A DNA stretch of 64,000 nt from Bifidobacterium sp. ESL0800. Lineage in GTDB: Bacteria > Actinomycetota > Actinomycetes > Actinomycetales > Bifidobacteriaceae. Shown here in pieces: positions 45,387 through 53,355 of the stretch (positions are counted from its first letter, which is position 1; the number at the start of each line of letters is the position of its first letter). The notes beneath the pieces were generated by a model. That model did no database searches and was not told where the DNA came from. It saw nothing but the letters and a program-made list of their open reading frames with translations. The stretch lies in the NCBI RefSeq assembly GCF_029395355.1, contig NZ_CP113913.1, positions 1,798,001 through 1,862,000 on the forward strand. The letters run 5' to 3'. The position numbers and the translations under genes were made by a program.

Positions 45387-46294
45387 CACTCCCATTCCAG
45401 TTTTGCAAGACCCTTGTTCACCGCATAGGTCACCAAAACGATAATGACAAATAGAACAATGCCGACTGCAGAAGCATATCCAGCCGTCTGATTGTCAAAG
45501 TAGAGAATGCCGATGTATGTGGAGAGAGAGTTAGTCGAATAACCCGGCCCCCCGCCTGTCAACACCCTGATGATGTCATAAATCTTCAGTCCGCCTATAA
45601 GGTTGTACACGACGCTGGTGGTAAACGCAGGAGCCAGCAGAGGCAACTGCACATACAGGAATTTCTTCCAGCCATAGGCACCATCTACCTCAGCTGCTTC
45701 AAGTACTTCCTGATCCATCGTCTGCAACCCAGACAAATAGATAATCATCGAAACGCCCATAAACTGAAGCGAATTGACTATCACTACTATCGCCACAGAA
45801 AAATGCGCATTGTTGAACCATGCAACCTTAGGCAATCCCATCCAAACAAGAATTTGGTTAAGAGCACCTTGCTGATATTGGAAAATGAAGTAATACATAA
45901 TACCCATGACTACAGGAGCTACCAAAGCAGGTAAATAAATGATGGCACGAATAAGCGTCCTACCATGTATTTTTGCATTGAGCAATAAGGCAAGTCCCAA
46001 TCCAAGAACTTGCTGAATTGCGGTCCCAACAAAGCCGTAGATAAAAGTATTAACAAGAATCGTACCGAAATTGCGATCAGTGAGAATTTGTCGATAATTC
46101 GACAAACCCACAAACCGTTTAGTCGGATCGAAACCATTCCAGTTCATCAATGAGATACCGACGCCAGAAATTAGCGGATAAATGACGAAAACCACCATAA
46201 GAACAACTACAGGCAGGTAAAAGAGATTCATCGCGGACCCACGAAACCTGTGAGCCTTTCTAGGTCTCTGAGACTTCGATTTATTGTGATTCAT
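45386..46294 (-). CDS. ABC transporter permease, MalF type
   Basis: A 302-residue CUT1 permease. After a basic N-terminus (KSKSQRPRKAHRFRG) come six membrane segments, with the EAA loop EAAEVDGAYGWKKFLYVQLPLLAP. It forms the translocation path with the MalG-type partner. It sits between the binding-protein gene (16 bases upstream) and the second permease (overlapping). The genes are cotranscribed on the minus strand from the promoter at 47640. Sugar specificity is not readable; the neighbouring alpha-galactosidase suggests raffinose-type sugars. Confidence 0.9.
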   Translation of the reverse strand: MNHNKSKSQRPRKAHRFRGSAMNLFYLPVVVLMVVFVIYPLISGVGISLMNWNGFDPTKRFVGLSNYRQILTDRNFGTILVNTFIYGFVGTAIQQVLGLGLALLLNAKIHGRTLIRAIIYLPALVAPVVMGIMYYFIFQYQQGALNQILVWMGLPKVAWFNNAHFSVAIVVIVNSLQFMGVSMIIYLSGLQTMDQEVLEAAEVDGAYGWKKFLYVQLPLLAPAFTTSVVYNLIGGLKIYDIIRVLTGGGPGYSTNSLSTYIGILYFDNQTAGYASAVGIVLFVIIVLVTYAVNKGLAKLEWE

Positions 46295-46310
46295 GCTCGT
46301 CCCCAGACTT

Positions 46311-47570
46311 TCAGGACTTTTGCTCGCTACGCTTGGTGTTATACATAGTCTTGACCTGCTCGCCAGCTTCTTGAGGAGTCAGTTGCCCCGAAATCAGACC
46401 ATCGGTTGACTTTGTAAGCATCTGGAATATGCCAATCATGTATGAACGATCGAAAAGAGGAATCAACTTAGTCTTCTTATCCTTAACCCAATAATCGTAA
46501 GTATCCTGGAACTGGCCAAGCGAAGAATCAACATTGCTCAAAGCGGAGTTGTTCATACTGGTTTTGACCAATTTGCTCATTTCGGTCGGCTGCGCCATGA
46601 AATCAATGAACTTCAGGGCTTGTTCCTTATGCTTGCTTGTTTTGGAGACACCGAATGCCAGCTCCTCTCCAACGGAGAAGTAAGGCTTGCCGACTTTGGC
46701 GGGCACAGGCATCATGCCAAGCTTGACTTTGGGGTTGAATGATTCGACCAGTTGTCCACGACTGTTTGAACGGAAATGGAACGCAGCTTGATCAGACGCC
46801 ATATAACGGGCTGTGTCGTCAGCCGTGGCGGAACTGTAATCAACATTGAAATATTTGGCGGCTACCCATTTCTTAATCATCTGAGCGAAAGTGATATAGG
46901 TATCCATATCAAAATTGCCCTTCTTAAGACCTTGGAGATGCGCAGGAGTGTATAGTCCAGGAAGAATATAATCCGACAAGTCGCCCGGGGCTCCCGGATC
47001 CTTTGCACTGTTAACAATAGGGGTCATACCAGCATCTCTGATTTTGTCACAAGCTTTTTCAAAATCAGACCATGTAACTATGGATTTTGGATCCACGCCC
47101 GCTTTTTGAAGAACCGTCTTGTTGTACATTATTCCAGAAACTTGAATATTCACAGGAAGCGTGAAGAACTGCCCCTTGGAATTCTTAAAGATCGACTTGC
47201 CTTCGGCCTTCATGTATTTGGCCCAAGGCCTGTTCTGCAGAGGCTCCAAGAAGTTGCCATAACGATCTCGCGACCATCCGTGAGTATCCCACATATCAGG
47301 GGGATTATGCCCTGCCAAACGAACCTTAATATCATTTTCGTTAGTGCTCGATCCTGGCAAAACCTTAATCTTCACATTGGGATTTTTAGCCTCAAAATCC
47401 TTGGAAACTTGCTGTATGGCTTTCAACTGCGTGGTGCCAACGGACTGCATAGACATAAATTCCAACGTCACAGGACCTTGAGACTGAGAATTGCTGCCTC
47501 CACATCCCGCAAGTGACGTCATTGTCATAGCAGCACAAAGTGCAGCGACACAAATTCGAACTTTCTTCAT
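46311..47570 (-). CDS. ABC transporter sugar-binding lipoprotein
   Basis: A 419-residue family 1 solute-binding protein. The signal peptide ends in a lipobox (SLAGCGGS), so the mature protein is lipid-anchored. Typical segments are MWDTHGWSRDRYGNFLEPL and KFIDFMAQPTEMSKL. The frame is open to 47699, but AAAGGAG lies five bases before ATG 47570, and the longer form would add a non-signal extension. It is the first gene of the transporter operon and carries the LacI-type palindrome upstream. Codon use is AT-rich. Confidence 0.9.
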   Translation of the reverse strand: MKKVRICVAALCAAMTMTSLAGCGGSNSQSQGPVTLEFMSMQSVGTTQLKAIQQVSKDFEAKNPNVKIKVLPGSSTNENDIKVRLAGHNPPDMWDTHGWSRDRYGNFLEPLQNRPWAKYMKAEGKSIFKNSKGQFFTLPVNIQVSGIMYNKTVLQKAGVDPKSIVTWSDFEKACDKIRDAGMTPIVNSAKDPGAPGDLSDYILPGLYTPAHLQGLKKGNFDMDTYITFAQMIKKWVAAKYFNVDYSSATADDTARYMASDQAAFHFRSNSRGQLVESFNPKVKLGMMPVPAKVGKPYFSVGEELAFGVSKTSKHKEQALKFIDFMAQPTEMSKLVKTSMNNSALSNVDSSLGQFQDTYDYWVKDKKTKLIPLFDRSYMIGIFQMLTKSTDGLISGQLTPQEAGEQVKTMYNTKRSEQKS

Positions 47571-47637
47571 CATTACTCCTTTTGTAATTTCATTGAGAGG
47601 AGTTGAGCTACTATGCTCTTCTCCAACAATTCGTATA

Positions 47638-47649
47638 CTACACGTGTAG
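47638..47649 (-). promoter_or_regulatory. LacI-type operator at the transporter promoter
   Basis: CTACACGTGTAG is a perfect 12-bp palindrome. On the minus strand it lies between a TTTGCA -35-like box and TAGTAT, overlapping the -10. A near-identical site is at 48931. The regulator gene is 170 bases away. Confidence 0.65.
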
Positions 47650-47748
47650 ATTTTATTTTGCAAATCGTTCGAATTCATGTTGTTTTCCGGATTATTCAAG
47701 CGGTTTCTTGTATTGGAAAACTTGCCTCATCGCGTATTGCCTTATATC

Positions 47749-47776
47749 TTTATGCGGAGAAGTAGTTCATTATACT
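47749..47776 (+). promoter_or_regulatory. Probable promoter of the LacI gene
   Basis: TATACT (47771-47776) is a good -10 with TTTATG 16 bases upstream. The LacI gene starts 41 bases further on. Confidence 0.4.
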
Positions 47777-47816
47777 GAGTAAATAGATTCTTGATTCTAT
47801 AATTACGGAGGGTTCT

Positions 47817-48803
47817 ATGTCTAAAGCTACTCGTAACGACGTAGCGCGTCTGGCTAACGTCTCAACTGCGGTAGTGAGCTATGTCTTTAACAACGGACCT
47901 CGTCACGTATCAGAAAAAACCACCAAGAAAGTTTTGGATGCTGCGAAGAAACTCGACTATAAACCAAATCCGATAGCACGTGCGTTGCGAACAGGCAACA
48001 GCAATACGTTCGGTGCCATCATCAATGACCTAACCAACCCCTTTAATGCCGGTGTTTACGAGGAACTCGAGATGCTGGCTGCAGAACATGGCTATTCGAT
48101 ATTATTCGCGACCTCTCACGGAAGTTCCAAAAGGGAACATACGGTCATTAAGCAACTCATCGAACAAAATGTTGAAGCGCTCTTCGTTTCACCTTGCGAA
48201 AATATAGAACTTATTCCGCTTAGACCCAAAGCCTGTAGAAACATAATTTTCGATGTCGATCGTAAAATCAATGGCGTAACCACCATATCTGCAGACTACA
48301 AGGAAGCCATGTTGGTAGGAATGGAGCATCTTTTCAATCATGGCCACACCAATATAAGCTTAATTATCGGGAAATCCGGCAACGGCATCAGCGACGGTCG
48401 CGTCGAAGGCTGGCACCAAGCTTATATGGAGCGTGGCGTTCCAACAGGACATATCGAATACACAGATTTCACCCGTGTAGGCGGGTATGAAGCCATGATG
48501 CGTATTCTTGATTTGCCCAACAGGCCAACCGCGGTATTTGCCGGTTCCGATCTTCTCGCGATTGGAGCTTTACGGGCTTTACACGAGCGGCATGTCAACG
48601 TACCGAACGATATGGCGATTATCTCTTTTGACGGTACCGTCGATTCACAATATACGTATCCCGAATTAACAACGATGGAACAAAATCCACAAGAAATTGC
48701 ACGATTAGCATTTAAGGCAGCAATCGACGAAGATCAGGAGCCTACTCTTCACCTCATCAAAGCAAAACTTGTGATTCGTAAATCATGCGGCTGCAACGGA
48801 TAA
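47817..48803 (+). CDS. LacI-family transcriptional regulator
   Basis: A 328-residue LacI/GalR protein. The N-terminal helix-turn-helix reads TRNDVARLANVSTAVVSYVF, followed by a hinge helix (NPIARALRTGNS). The rest is a periplasmic-binding-protein-like effector domain (AIINDLTNPFNAGVYEELEM, TAVFAGSDLLAIGALRALHE), and KSCGC ends it as in many relatives. GGAGG precedes the ATG. It is divergent from the transporter operon. The repeated palindrome ACACGTGT upstream of the transporter and of the phosphatase gene is the most likely binding site. The effector is probably a galactoside or a related sugar, by context only. Confidence 0.92.
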   Translation: MSKATRNDVARLANVSTAVVSYVFNNGPRHVSEKTTKKVLDAAKKLDYKPNPIARALRTGNSNTFGAIINDLTNPFNAGVYEELEMLAAEHGYSILFATSHGSSKREHTVIKQLIEQNVEALFVSPCENIELIPLRPKACRNIIFDVDRKINGVTTISADYKEAMLVGMEHLFNHGHTNISLIIGKSGNGISDGRVEGWHQAYMERGVPTGHIEYTDFTRVGGYEAMMRILDLPNRPTAVFAGSDLLAIGALRALHERHVNVPNDMAIISFDGTVDSQYTYPELTTMEQNPQEIARLAFKAAIDEDQEPTLHLIKAKLVIRKSCGCNG

Positions 48804-48898
48804 AGGAATGAACAGAAGCATATTTAATTGCAAACAACGATAGGGCATTCCTCAATTGCAAATCATTAGTCTATTCGCCACTTCCCAAACATGCCTGA

Positions 48899-48942
48899 TT
48901 GACAATAGGTCTATAGTCTATATAAAATAGTTACACGTGTAG
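48899..48942 (+). promoter_or_regulatory. Strong promoter with downstream LacI-type operator
   Basis: TTGACA (48899-48904), a 16-base spacer and TATAAA (48921-48926) form a near-consensus promoter. TTACACGTGTAG (48931-48942), sharing ten bases with the 47638 site, lies just after the -10, a classic place for repression. Confidence 0.7.
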
Positions 48943-48986
48943 TTTTAAAAATTATTTTGCGCAATGAAGCTTAAAGGAAGAGTACC

Positions 48987-49808
48987 ATGATTGATGAAAT
49001 AATCATGCTAAGGCACGGTCGCACAGCCTACAATCTTCACCATCGACTACAAGGGCAAGTCGATATGCCTCTTGACATCGTCGGCCAGTGGCAAGTAGAT
49101 CAAACAGGATTAGAGCTCGCACAACAATATTATTGGGCAAAAGTAAGCAATATTGCTCAAAATTGCAAACAACTTCCGCAGCCGGAGTCGTCTGACATCC
49201 GTTACAACAGGATTGATGAATATAAGCAAGCGCCCGCGGCCAAGCGAAAGATGAGAATCGTTTCCAGCGATCTCTTTCGTGCGATTCAAACAGCTCATGC
49301 TTTTGGCGATATTCTAGGATTGCCTATCGCGCTTAATCCAGGACTGCGTGAGCAGAATTTCGGGAAATGGGAGGGCCTGACCGAAGCAGAAGTCAATCAA
49401 GTTGACCCTTTGGCTCTCAAATGCTGGCGTACACATCATGATGAAGAGCGTCATGGTATAGAACCCCGAACCGAAGTCGGCCGCAGAGGTCTGGACACCG
49501 TTATCGACCTAGTAAATGAAGAAATAACCAATCCAGAACCGATGACATTGATGCTCGTTGGACACGGCAGTCTGTTTGGAGCCACCATCGAAGCAATGCT
49601 GAATTTGGACTCTGACGATTCCAAAATTTCAAACATGGATAATGCATTCTGGTCAAAAATTACACCTCATTACAGTACTTCTAACAATATTATCTGGGAA
49701 CTCAAATCATTTAACTGTGGTCCATCAATCGCCGATTTAAGCAACTGGAATGACGGACCTGACGAATTGCGTAATCCTAGTATGCCGAAAATGTCACCGG
49801 GGTTATAA
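48987..49808 (+). CDS. Histidine phosphatase family protein
   Basis: A 273-residue protein with the phosphoglycerate-mutase-like phosphatase motif: LRHGRTAYN, where His10 is phosphorylated, and LMLVGHGSLFG, with the second His. LREQNFGKWEGLTEAEV is also typical. An insertion of about 35 residues (ISNIAQNCKQLPQPESSD-like) sits after the first strand and is not usual. The substrate is unknown, perhaps a sugar phosphate. It is preceded by a strong promoter and a LacI-type operator, so it should be induced together with the sugar transporter. AAAGGAAGAG precedes the ATG. Codon use is AT-rich, like the transporter genes. Confidence 0.85.
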   Translation: MIDEIIMLRHGRTAYNLHHRLQGQVDMPLDIVGQWQVDQTGLELAQQYYWAKVSNIAQNCKQLPQPESSDIRYNRIDEYKQAPAAKRKMRIVSSDLFRAIQTAHAFGDILGLPIALNPGLREQNFGKWEGLTEAEVNQVDPLALKCWRTHHDEERHGIEPRTEVGRRGLDTVIDLVNEEITNPEPMTLMLVGHGSLFGATIEAMLNLDSDDSKISNMDNAFWSKITPHYSTSNNIIWELKSFNCGPSIADLSNWNDGPDELRNPSMPKMSPGL

Positions 49809-49866
49809 AACTAATTGTAAACCGCATTTTTACTATCTCGTTCTGTCAAAAGCTGTTTGGAGATAA

Positions 49867-49895
49867 TTAACACGTGGCAGAAAGGATAAAATACT
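49867..49895 (+). promoter_or_regulatory. Possible promoter with half-conserved operator
   Basis: TTAACA and AATACT are 17 bases apart, and AACACGTGGC shares ACACGTG with the two LacI-type sites. It lies about 80 bases before the dehydrogenase gene. The match is weaker than the other two sites. Confidence 0.3.
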
Positions 49896-49973
49896 ACTAT
49901 TAGCTTAACGAATAATCACTCTTGCTACAAAATCAATAAAATCATTACAAGTAATCAATTCAAAGGAGAAATA

Positions 49974-51017
49974 ATGAAGGCTGTGGTTCTTGAGAAGAAA
50001 GGTGTCATCAACGTGCGCGAGGTCGCGGACGCGGGGGCTCCGGGGCCGGGCGAGCTGAAGATCGCGCCCCACAGCGTGGGTATCTGCGGCTCGGACGTCC
50101 ACTACTACACGCACGGGCGCGTCGGCAAGTACATCGTCGAGAAGCCGATGATCCTCGGGCACGAGGCCTCCGGAACCGTCCTCGAGGTCGGGCCGGGCGT
50201 CAAGGGGTTCAAGCCCGGCGACCGCATCGCGATGGAGCCTGGCATTCCCGACATGAACTCCCGCGCCGCCAAGCTCGGCCTCTACAACATCGACCCGAGC
50301 GTCCGCTTCTTCGCCACCCCGCCGGTCGACGGCTGCCTGTGCGACGAGGTCATCCACCCCGCCGCCTTCACCTACAAGCTCCCCGACAACATGAGCTACG
50401 AGGAAGGGGCGCTGCTCGAACCGCTCTCCGTCGGCCTGTGGGCCGCCACGAAGGCCGCGATCAAGCCCGGCGACATCGGCGTGGTCACCGGGGCCGGCAC
50501 CGTCGGCATGCTCACCGCGGCCTGCGCGCTGGCCGGCGGCTGCTCGAAGGTCCTGATCTCCGACACCTCCGCCGTCAAACTCGACATCGCCTCCAAGATC
50601 CCCGGCATCGTCCCCGTCGACATCACCAAGGAAGACCTGCTCGAGCGCGTCAAGGACGAGACCGACGGCTGGGGCGCCGACCGCGTGTTCGAGGCGTCCG
50701 GCAACGTGAGGTCCTACGACAACTTCTGGAAGCTCGGGGCCCCGGGCAACACCTCCGTAATCGTCGGCATCCCCGCCGAAGGCACCGTCCCGATGGACAT
50801 CACCGAGGTCCAGGCCCGCGAGACCCGCATCGAGAACGTGTTCCGCTACGCCAACGTCTACCAGAAGGCCATCGACCTCGTCTCCGCCGGCAAGATCGAC
50901 CTCAAGCCCTTCGTCTCCAAGGTCTACCCCATGGACCAGGCCAAGGACGCGTTCGACCGCGTCGCCGAAGCCCACCCCGAAGACGTCAAGATCCAGATCC
51001 AGGTACCGCAAAAGTAA
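49974..51017 (+). CDS. Zinc-dependent polyol/sorbitol-type dehydrogenase
   Basis: A 347-residue medium-chain dehydrogenase of the sorbitol/xylitol dehydrogenase group. Catalytic zinc ligands are Cys in GICGSDVHYY, His-Glu in LGHEASG, and Glu in LLEPLSVG. The Rossmann motif is VVTGAGTVGMLTA. The segment that normally holds four structural-zinc cysteines reads PDMNSRAAKLGLYNID, with none, so only the catalytic zinc is expected, as in mammalian sorbitol dehydrogenase. AAAGGAG seven bases before the ATG fixes the start. The gene is markedly GC-rich, unlike the phosphatase and transporter genes beside it, so the island is mosaic. It probably oxidises a polyol related to the imported sugar; the substrate is inferred. 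Confidence 0.88.
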   Translation: MKAVVLEKKGVINVREVADAGAPGPGELKIAPHSVGICGSDVHYYTHGRVGKYIVEKPMILGHEASGTVLEVGPGVKGFKPGDRIAMEPGIPDMNSRAAKLGLYNIDPSVRFFATPPVDGCLCDEVIHPAAFTYKLPDNMSYEEGALLEPLSVGLWAATKAAIKPGDIGVVTGAGTVGMLTAACALAGGCSKVLISDTSAVKLDIASKIPGIVPVDITKEDLLERVKDETDGWGADRVFEASGNVRSYDNFWKLGAPGNTSVIVGIPAEGTVPMDITEVQARETRIENVFRYANVYQKAIDLVSAGKIDLKPFVSKVYPMDQAKDAFDRVAEAHPEDVKIQIQVPQK

Positions 51018-51107
51018 ACCTTCACCGGTACCCGACCACGACCCGTGCCGAGGAGCGATGGCACAGCCAACAAAAAGCGACAAATAACGAAACCAGGGCG
51101 TCAACGC

Positions 51108-51178
51108 AAAAGGTTGCCGGTTCCCTAAAAGTCCAATGGATATTCCCAACGGATGCTTTCGGAAACCGGCAACCTTTT
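51108..51178. terminator. Bidirectional terminator hairpin
   Basis: A 15-bp perfect stem (51108-51122 with 51164-51178) has AAAA on its left and TTTT on its right, so it can work on both strands. It follows the dehydrogenase gene and faces the orphan alpha-galactosidase end. The arms are related to the 42116 hairpin. Confidence 0.75.
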
Positions 51179-51194
51179 GTGTTCGACAAGAACG

Positions 51195-51232
51195 ACTACT
51201 GCCTCACGATTTCGAAGATACGCTCCGTCTCC
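51195..51232 (-). pseudogene. Orphan 3' end of a second alpha-galactosidase gene (38-bp repeat, right copy)
   Basis: On the minus strand these bases encode ETERIFEIVRQ and a stop, identical to the end of the alpha-galactosidase gene at 42209. The rest of that gene is missing; unrelated sequence begins at 51233. A terminator hairpin related to the one after the intact gene follows it. This is the remnant of a gene that once stood here. Confidence 0.75.
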
Positions 51233-51320
51233 ATCCTAACGATTCCCGGGTTTCGACAACTGGACCAAGCTCACGCGCATCATTTCAACTGTATCCCGCC
51301 GACCTTCTAGACTGATAGGC

Positions 51321-52673
51321 ATGTCATTGGCACTGGATATCGTCTTCGTTTTCGTCTTTATGGTTATCGGCGGGGTGTTCGCCTGCACCGAACTCGCGCT
51401 GGTGAGCCTGCGCGGCTCGCAGCTCGACGAAATGGAGCAGGAAGACGCCCGCGGCGCGAAAGTCGCCCGAATCGGCAGGGACCCGAACACGTTCCTCTCC
51501 ACCGTGCAGATCGGCGTAACGCTCTCGGGCTTCTTCTCGGCGTCATTCGGCGAATCCGCCATCGCGCCCTGGGTCGTGCCCGTCGTCGAAAGCTGGGGCG
51601 TCGCCCGCCACATCGCGGAACCGGTCACTACGGTCGCGCTGACGCTCATCATCTCGTTCTGCGACATCATCATCGCCGAGATGGTCCCCAAGCGCATCGC
51701 CATGCAGCGCACCGAGCAGATCGCCCGCGCCGCCGTACCTGCCATCGACGTGTTCGCCAAAATCTGCCGCCCGATCATCTGGGCCATCGCCAAAAGCACC
51801 AACGGCATCGTCCGGCTCATGGGCTTCGACCCGAGCCAGACCGAAAGCGAGGTCAGCGACAAGGAACTGCGCGTGCTGGTCAATTCCAACTCCAACCTGA
51901 GCAAGGACGAACGCACCATCCTGGACGACGTGTTCGACGCCTCGGAAACCATTGTGGCGGAAGTGATGCGGCCTCGTGCCGATGTGGTCTTTTTGGAGGG
52001 TTCGCAGCCGATCGAGGAAGCCGCGAAATACGTGCGCGATATGCCATATTCCCGCTACCCGGTCACCGGGCGCGACTTCGATGACGTAATTGGTTTCGTT
52101 CACGTCCGCGACCTGCTCGACGTGCGCGATCCGAACGCCAAAACCGTTGCCGACGTCACCCGCGAAGGCATTTCGCTGCCCGGCACCTCGAAAATCCTGC
52201 CGAGCCTGGCCTTGCTGCGCAAACGCGGGATTCATCTGGCCGTCGTCATCGACGAATACGGCGGCACCGACGGCATCGTCACCCTTGAAGACATGACCGA
52301 GGAGCTGATCGGCGACATCCGCGACGAATACGACCTACCTGACGACAAGAACGGCAGCGGCACGGGTGCCGGCGTCGGAGACGGGCGCAACGGCGAATCG
52401 GCGTTCGTGGACGGCGTGGCCACGGTCGACGGCGGTATGACCATCGAGGACTTCGCCGACCTCACCGGTATCGAGCTGGAAGACGGCCCCTACGAAACGG
52501 TCGCCGGCTACTTCCTCGCGCACACCGGCCGCATGGGCGAAGTAGGCGAGACCCTGCACTCCGACGACGGCTACGACATGGTGGTCACGAAGGTCGACGG
52601 CCGCCGCATCGAAACGCTAGAGGTGAGGAAAAGCTCGGTAGATGGCGCAGACTCAGGCGAAGATAACAAATAA
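51321..52673 (+). CDS. CBS-domain membrane protein (CNNM/HlyC-CorC family)
   Basis: A 450-residue protein. The first 140 or so residues are the DUF21/CNNM membrane domain (about four segments, including FVFVFMVIGGVFACTELALV and LTLIISFCDIIIAEMVPKR). A pair of CBS domains (EVMRPRADVVFLEGSQPIEE to LAVVIDEYGGTDGIV) follows, then a transporter-associated CorC/HlyC domain at the C-terminus (VDGGMTIEDFADLTGIELED). The family is linked to divalent cation export or sensing. The ATG at 51321 has a weak ribosome-binding site. It is not part of the sugar island. Confidence 0.88.
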   Translation: MSLALDIVFVFVFMVIGGVFACTELALVSLRGSQLDEMEQEDARGAKVARIGRDPNTFLSTVQIGVTLSGFFSASFGESAIAPWVVPVVESWGVARHIAEPVTTVALTLIISFCDIIIAEMVPKRIAMQRTEQIARAAVPAIDVFAKICRPIIWAIAKSTNGIVRLMGFDPSQTESEVSDKELRVLVNSNSNLSKDERTILDDVFDASETIVAEVMRPRADVVFLEGSQPIEEAAKYVRDMPYSRYPVTGRDFDDVIGFVHVRDLLDVRDPNAKTVADVTREGISLPGTSKILPSLALLRKRGIHLAVVIDEYGGTDGIVTLEDMTEELIGDIRDEYDLPDDKNGSGTGAGVGDGRNGESAFVDGVATVDGGMTIEDFADLTGIELEDGPYETVAGYFLAHTGRMGEVGETLHSDDGYDMVVTKVDGRRIETLEVRKSSVDGADSGEDNK

Positions 52674-52675
52674 CG

Positions 52676-53206
52676 CTATTCCATATCGGCGATATTCCAA
52701 GGTTCCAGCTTCTGGCCATAAGGAACTTGGTATTGACGAGCATGTGGATGTCGAGGGCTTCCATCAACGTTTTCTGTCAAACATTCAATTTTTACATTGC
52801 CGAGCAACTGAATAACTTTGCGAATTCTCTCTTTTGGCCGATTGCCTCCCCAACCTACGACAATATGGTTAACCAACCTGTCTCGGTATGCAGCTCCAAG
52901 CATACGGAATTGATAATCATTTTGTGGGCCAACAGGATATCCAAAGGCAGCTAGTTCTTCAGGATCTGAAGTTGTGAAGGCGAACAGATTCAGAATGATA
53001 ATCCCGCCTGATTTTTCAGCTTCCCATTGTTGGGCATATTTTATACAGCATTCAACCGTCGGATCGTCCTTTTCTGCATCTGCAGTTGACGGATTTAAAA
53101 GAATAAACGCAGCTTTGGGGAGAGAATCGTTCCACGTTCTAGTGAGCGAATAACGATACCTATACACTTCATCTCCGAATCCAGCTGTACCGATTATCTT
53201 TGTCAT
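52676..53206 (-). CDS. DUF1643-family protein
   Basis: A 176-residue protein. AAFILLNPSTADAEKDDPTV, then GGIIILNLFAFTTSDPEEL and HIVVGWGGNRPKER, match DUF1643, a family of unknown function that often travels with mobile DNA. GGAG six bases before ATG 53206 decides against the TTG at 53218. The stop is only two bases from the CBS protein's stop, on the opposite strand. Composition is AT-rich, suggesting acquisition. It is divergent from the Fic gene. Confidence 0.78.
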   Translation of the reverse strand: MTKIIGTAGFGDEVYRYRYSLTRTWNDSLPKAAFILLNPSTADAEKDDPTVECCIKYAQQWEAEKSGGIIILNLFAFTTSDPEELAAFGYPVGPQNDYQFRMLGAAYRDRLVNHIVVGWGGNRPKERIRKVIQLLGNVKIECLTENVDGSPRHPHARQYQVPYGQKLEPWNIADME

Positions 53207-53288
53207 CACTGACTCCAATCAATTCATAATCTTAAAAATAAGTAAATAATCAGAATAATTCTACTTTTTCTACCTCAACCAACATTTA

Positions 53289-53350
53289 TCTGCATCAGCT
53301 TGGTATAATATGATGCAGAAAACTTACTAATGATGCAGAAAATGGTGCAG
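53289..53350 (+). promoter_or_regulatory. Operator cluster around the Fic promoter
   Basis: TATAAT (53304-53309) is flanked by copies of one motif: TCTGCATCA (inverse, 53289-53297), TGATGCAGAAAA (53311-53322), TGATGCAGAAAA (53331-53342) and TGGTGCAG (53343-53350). The third starts exactly 20 bases after the second. This suggests autoregulation. Confidence 0.6.
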
Positions 53351-53355
53351 ATAAC

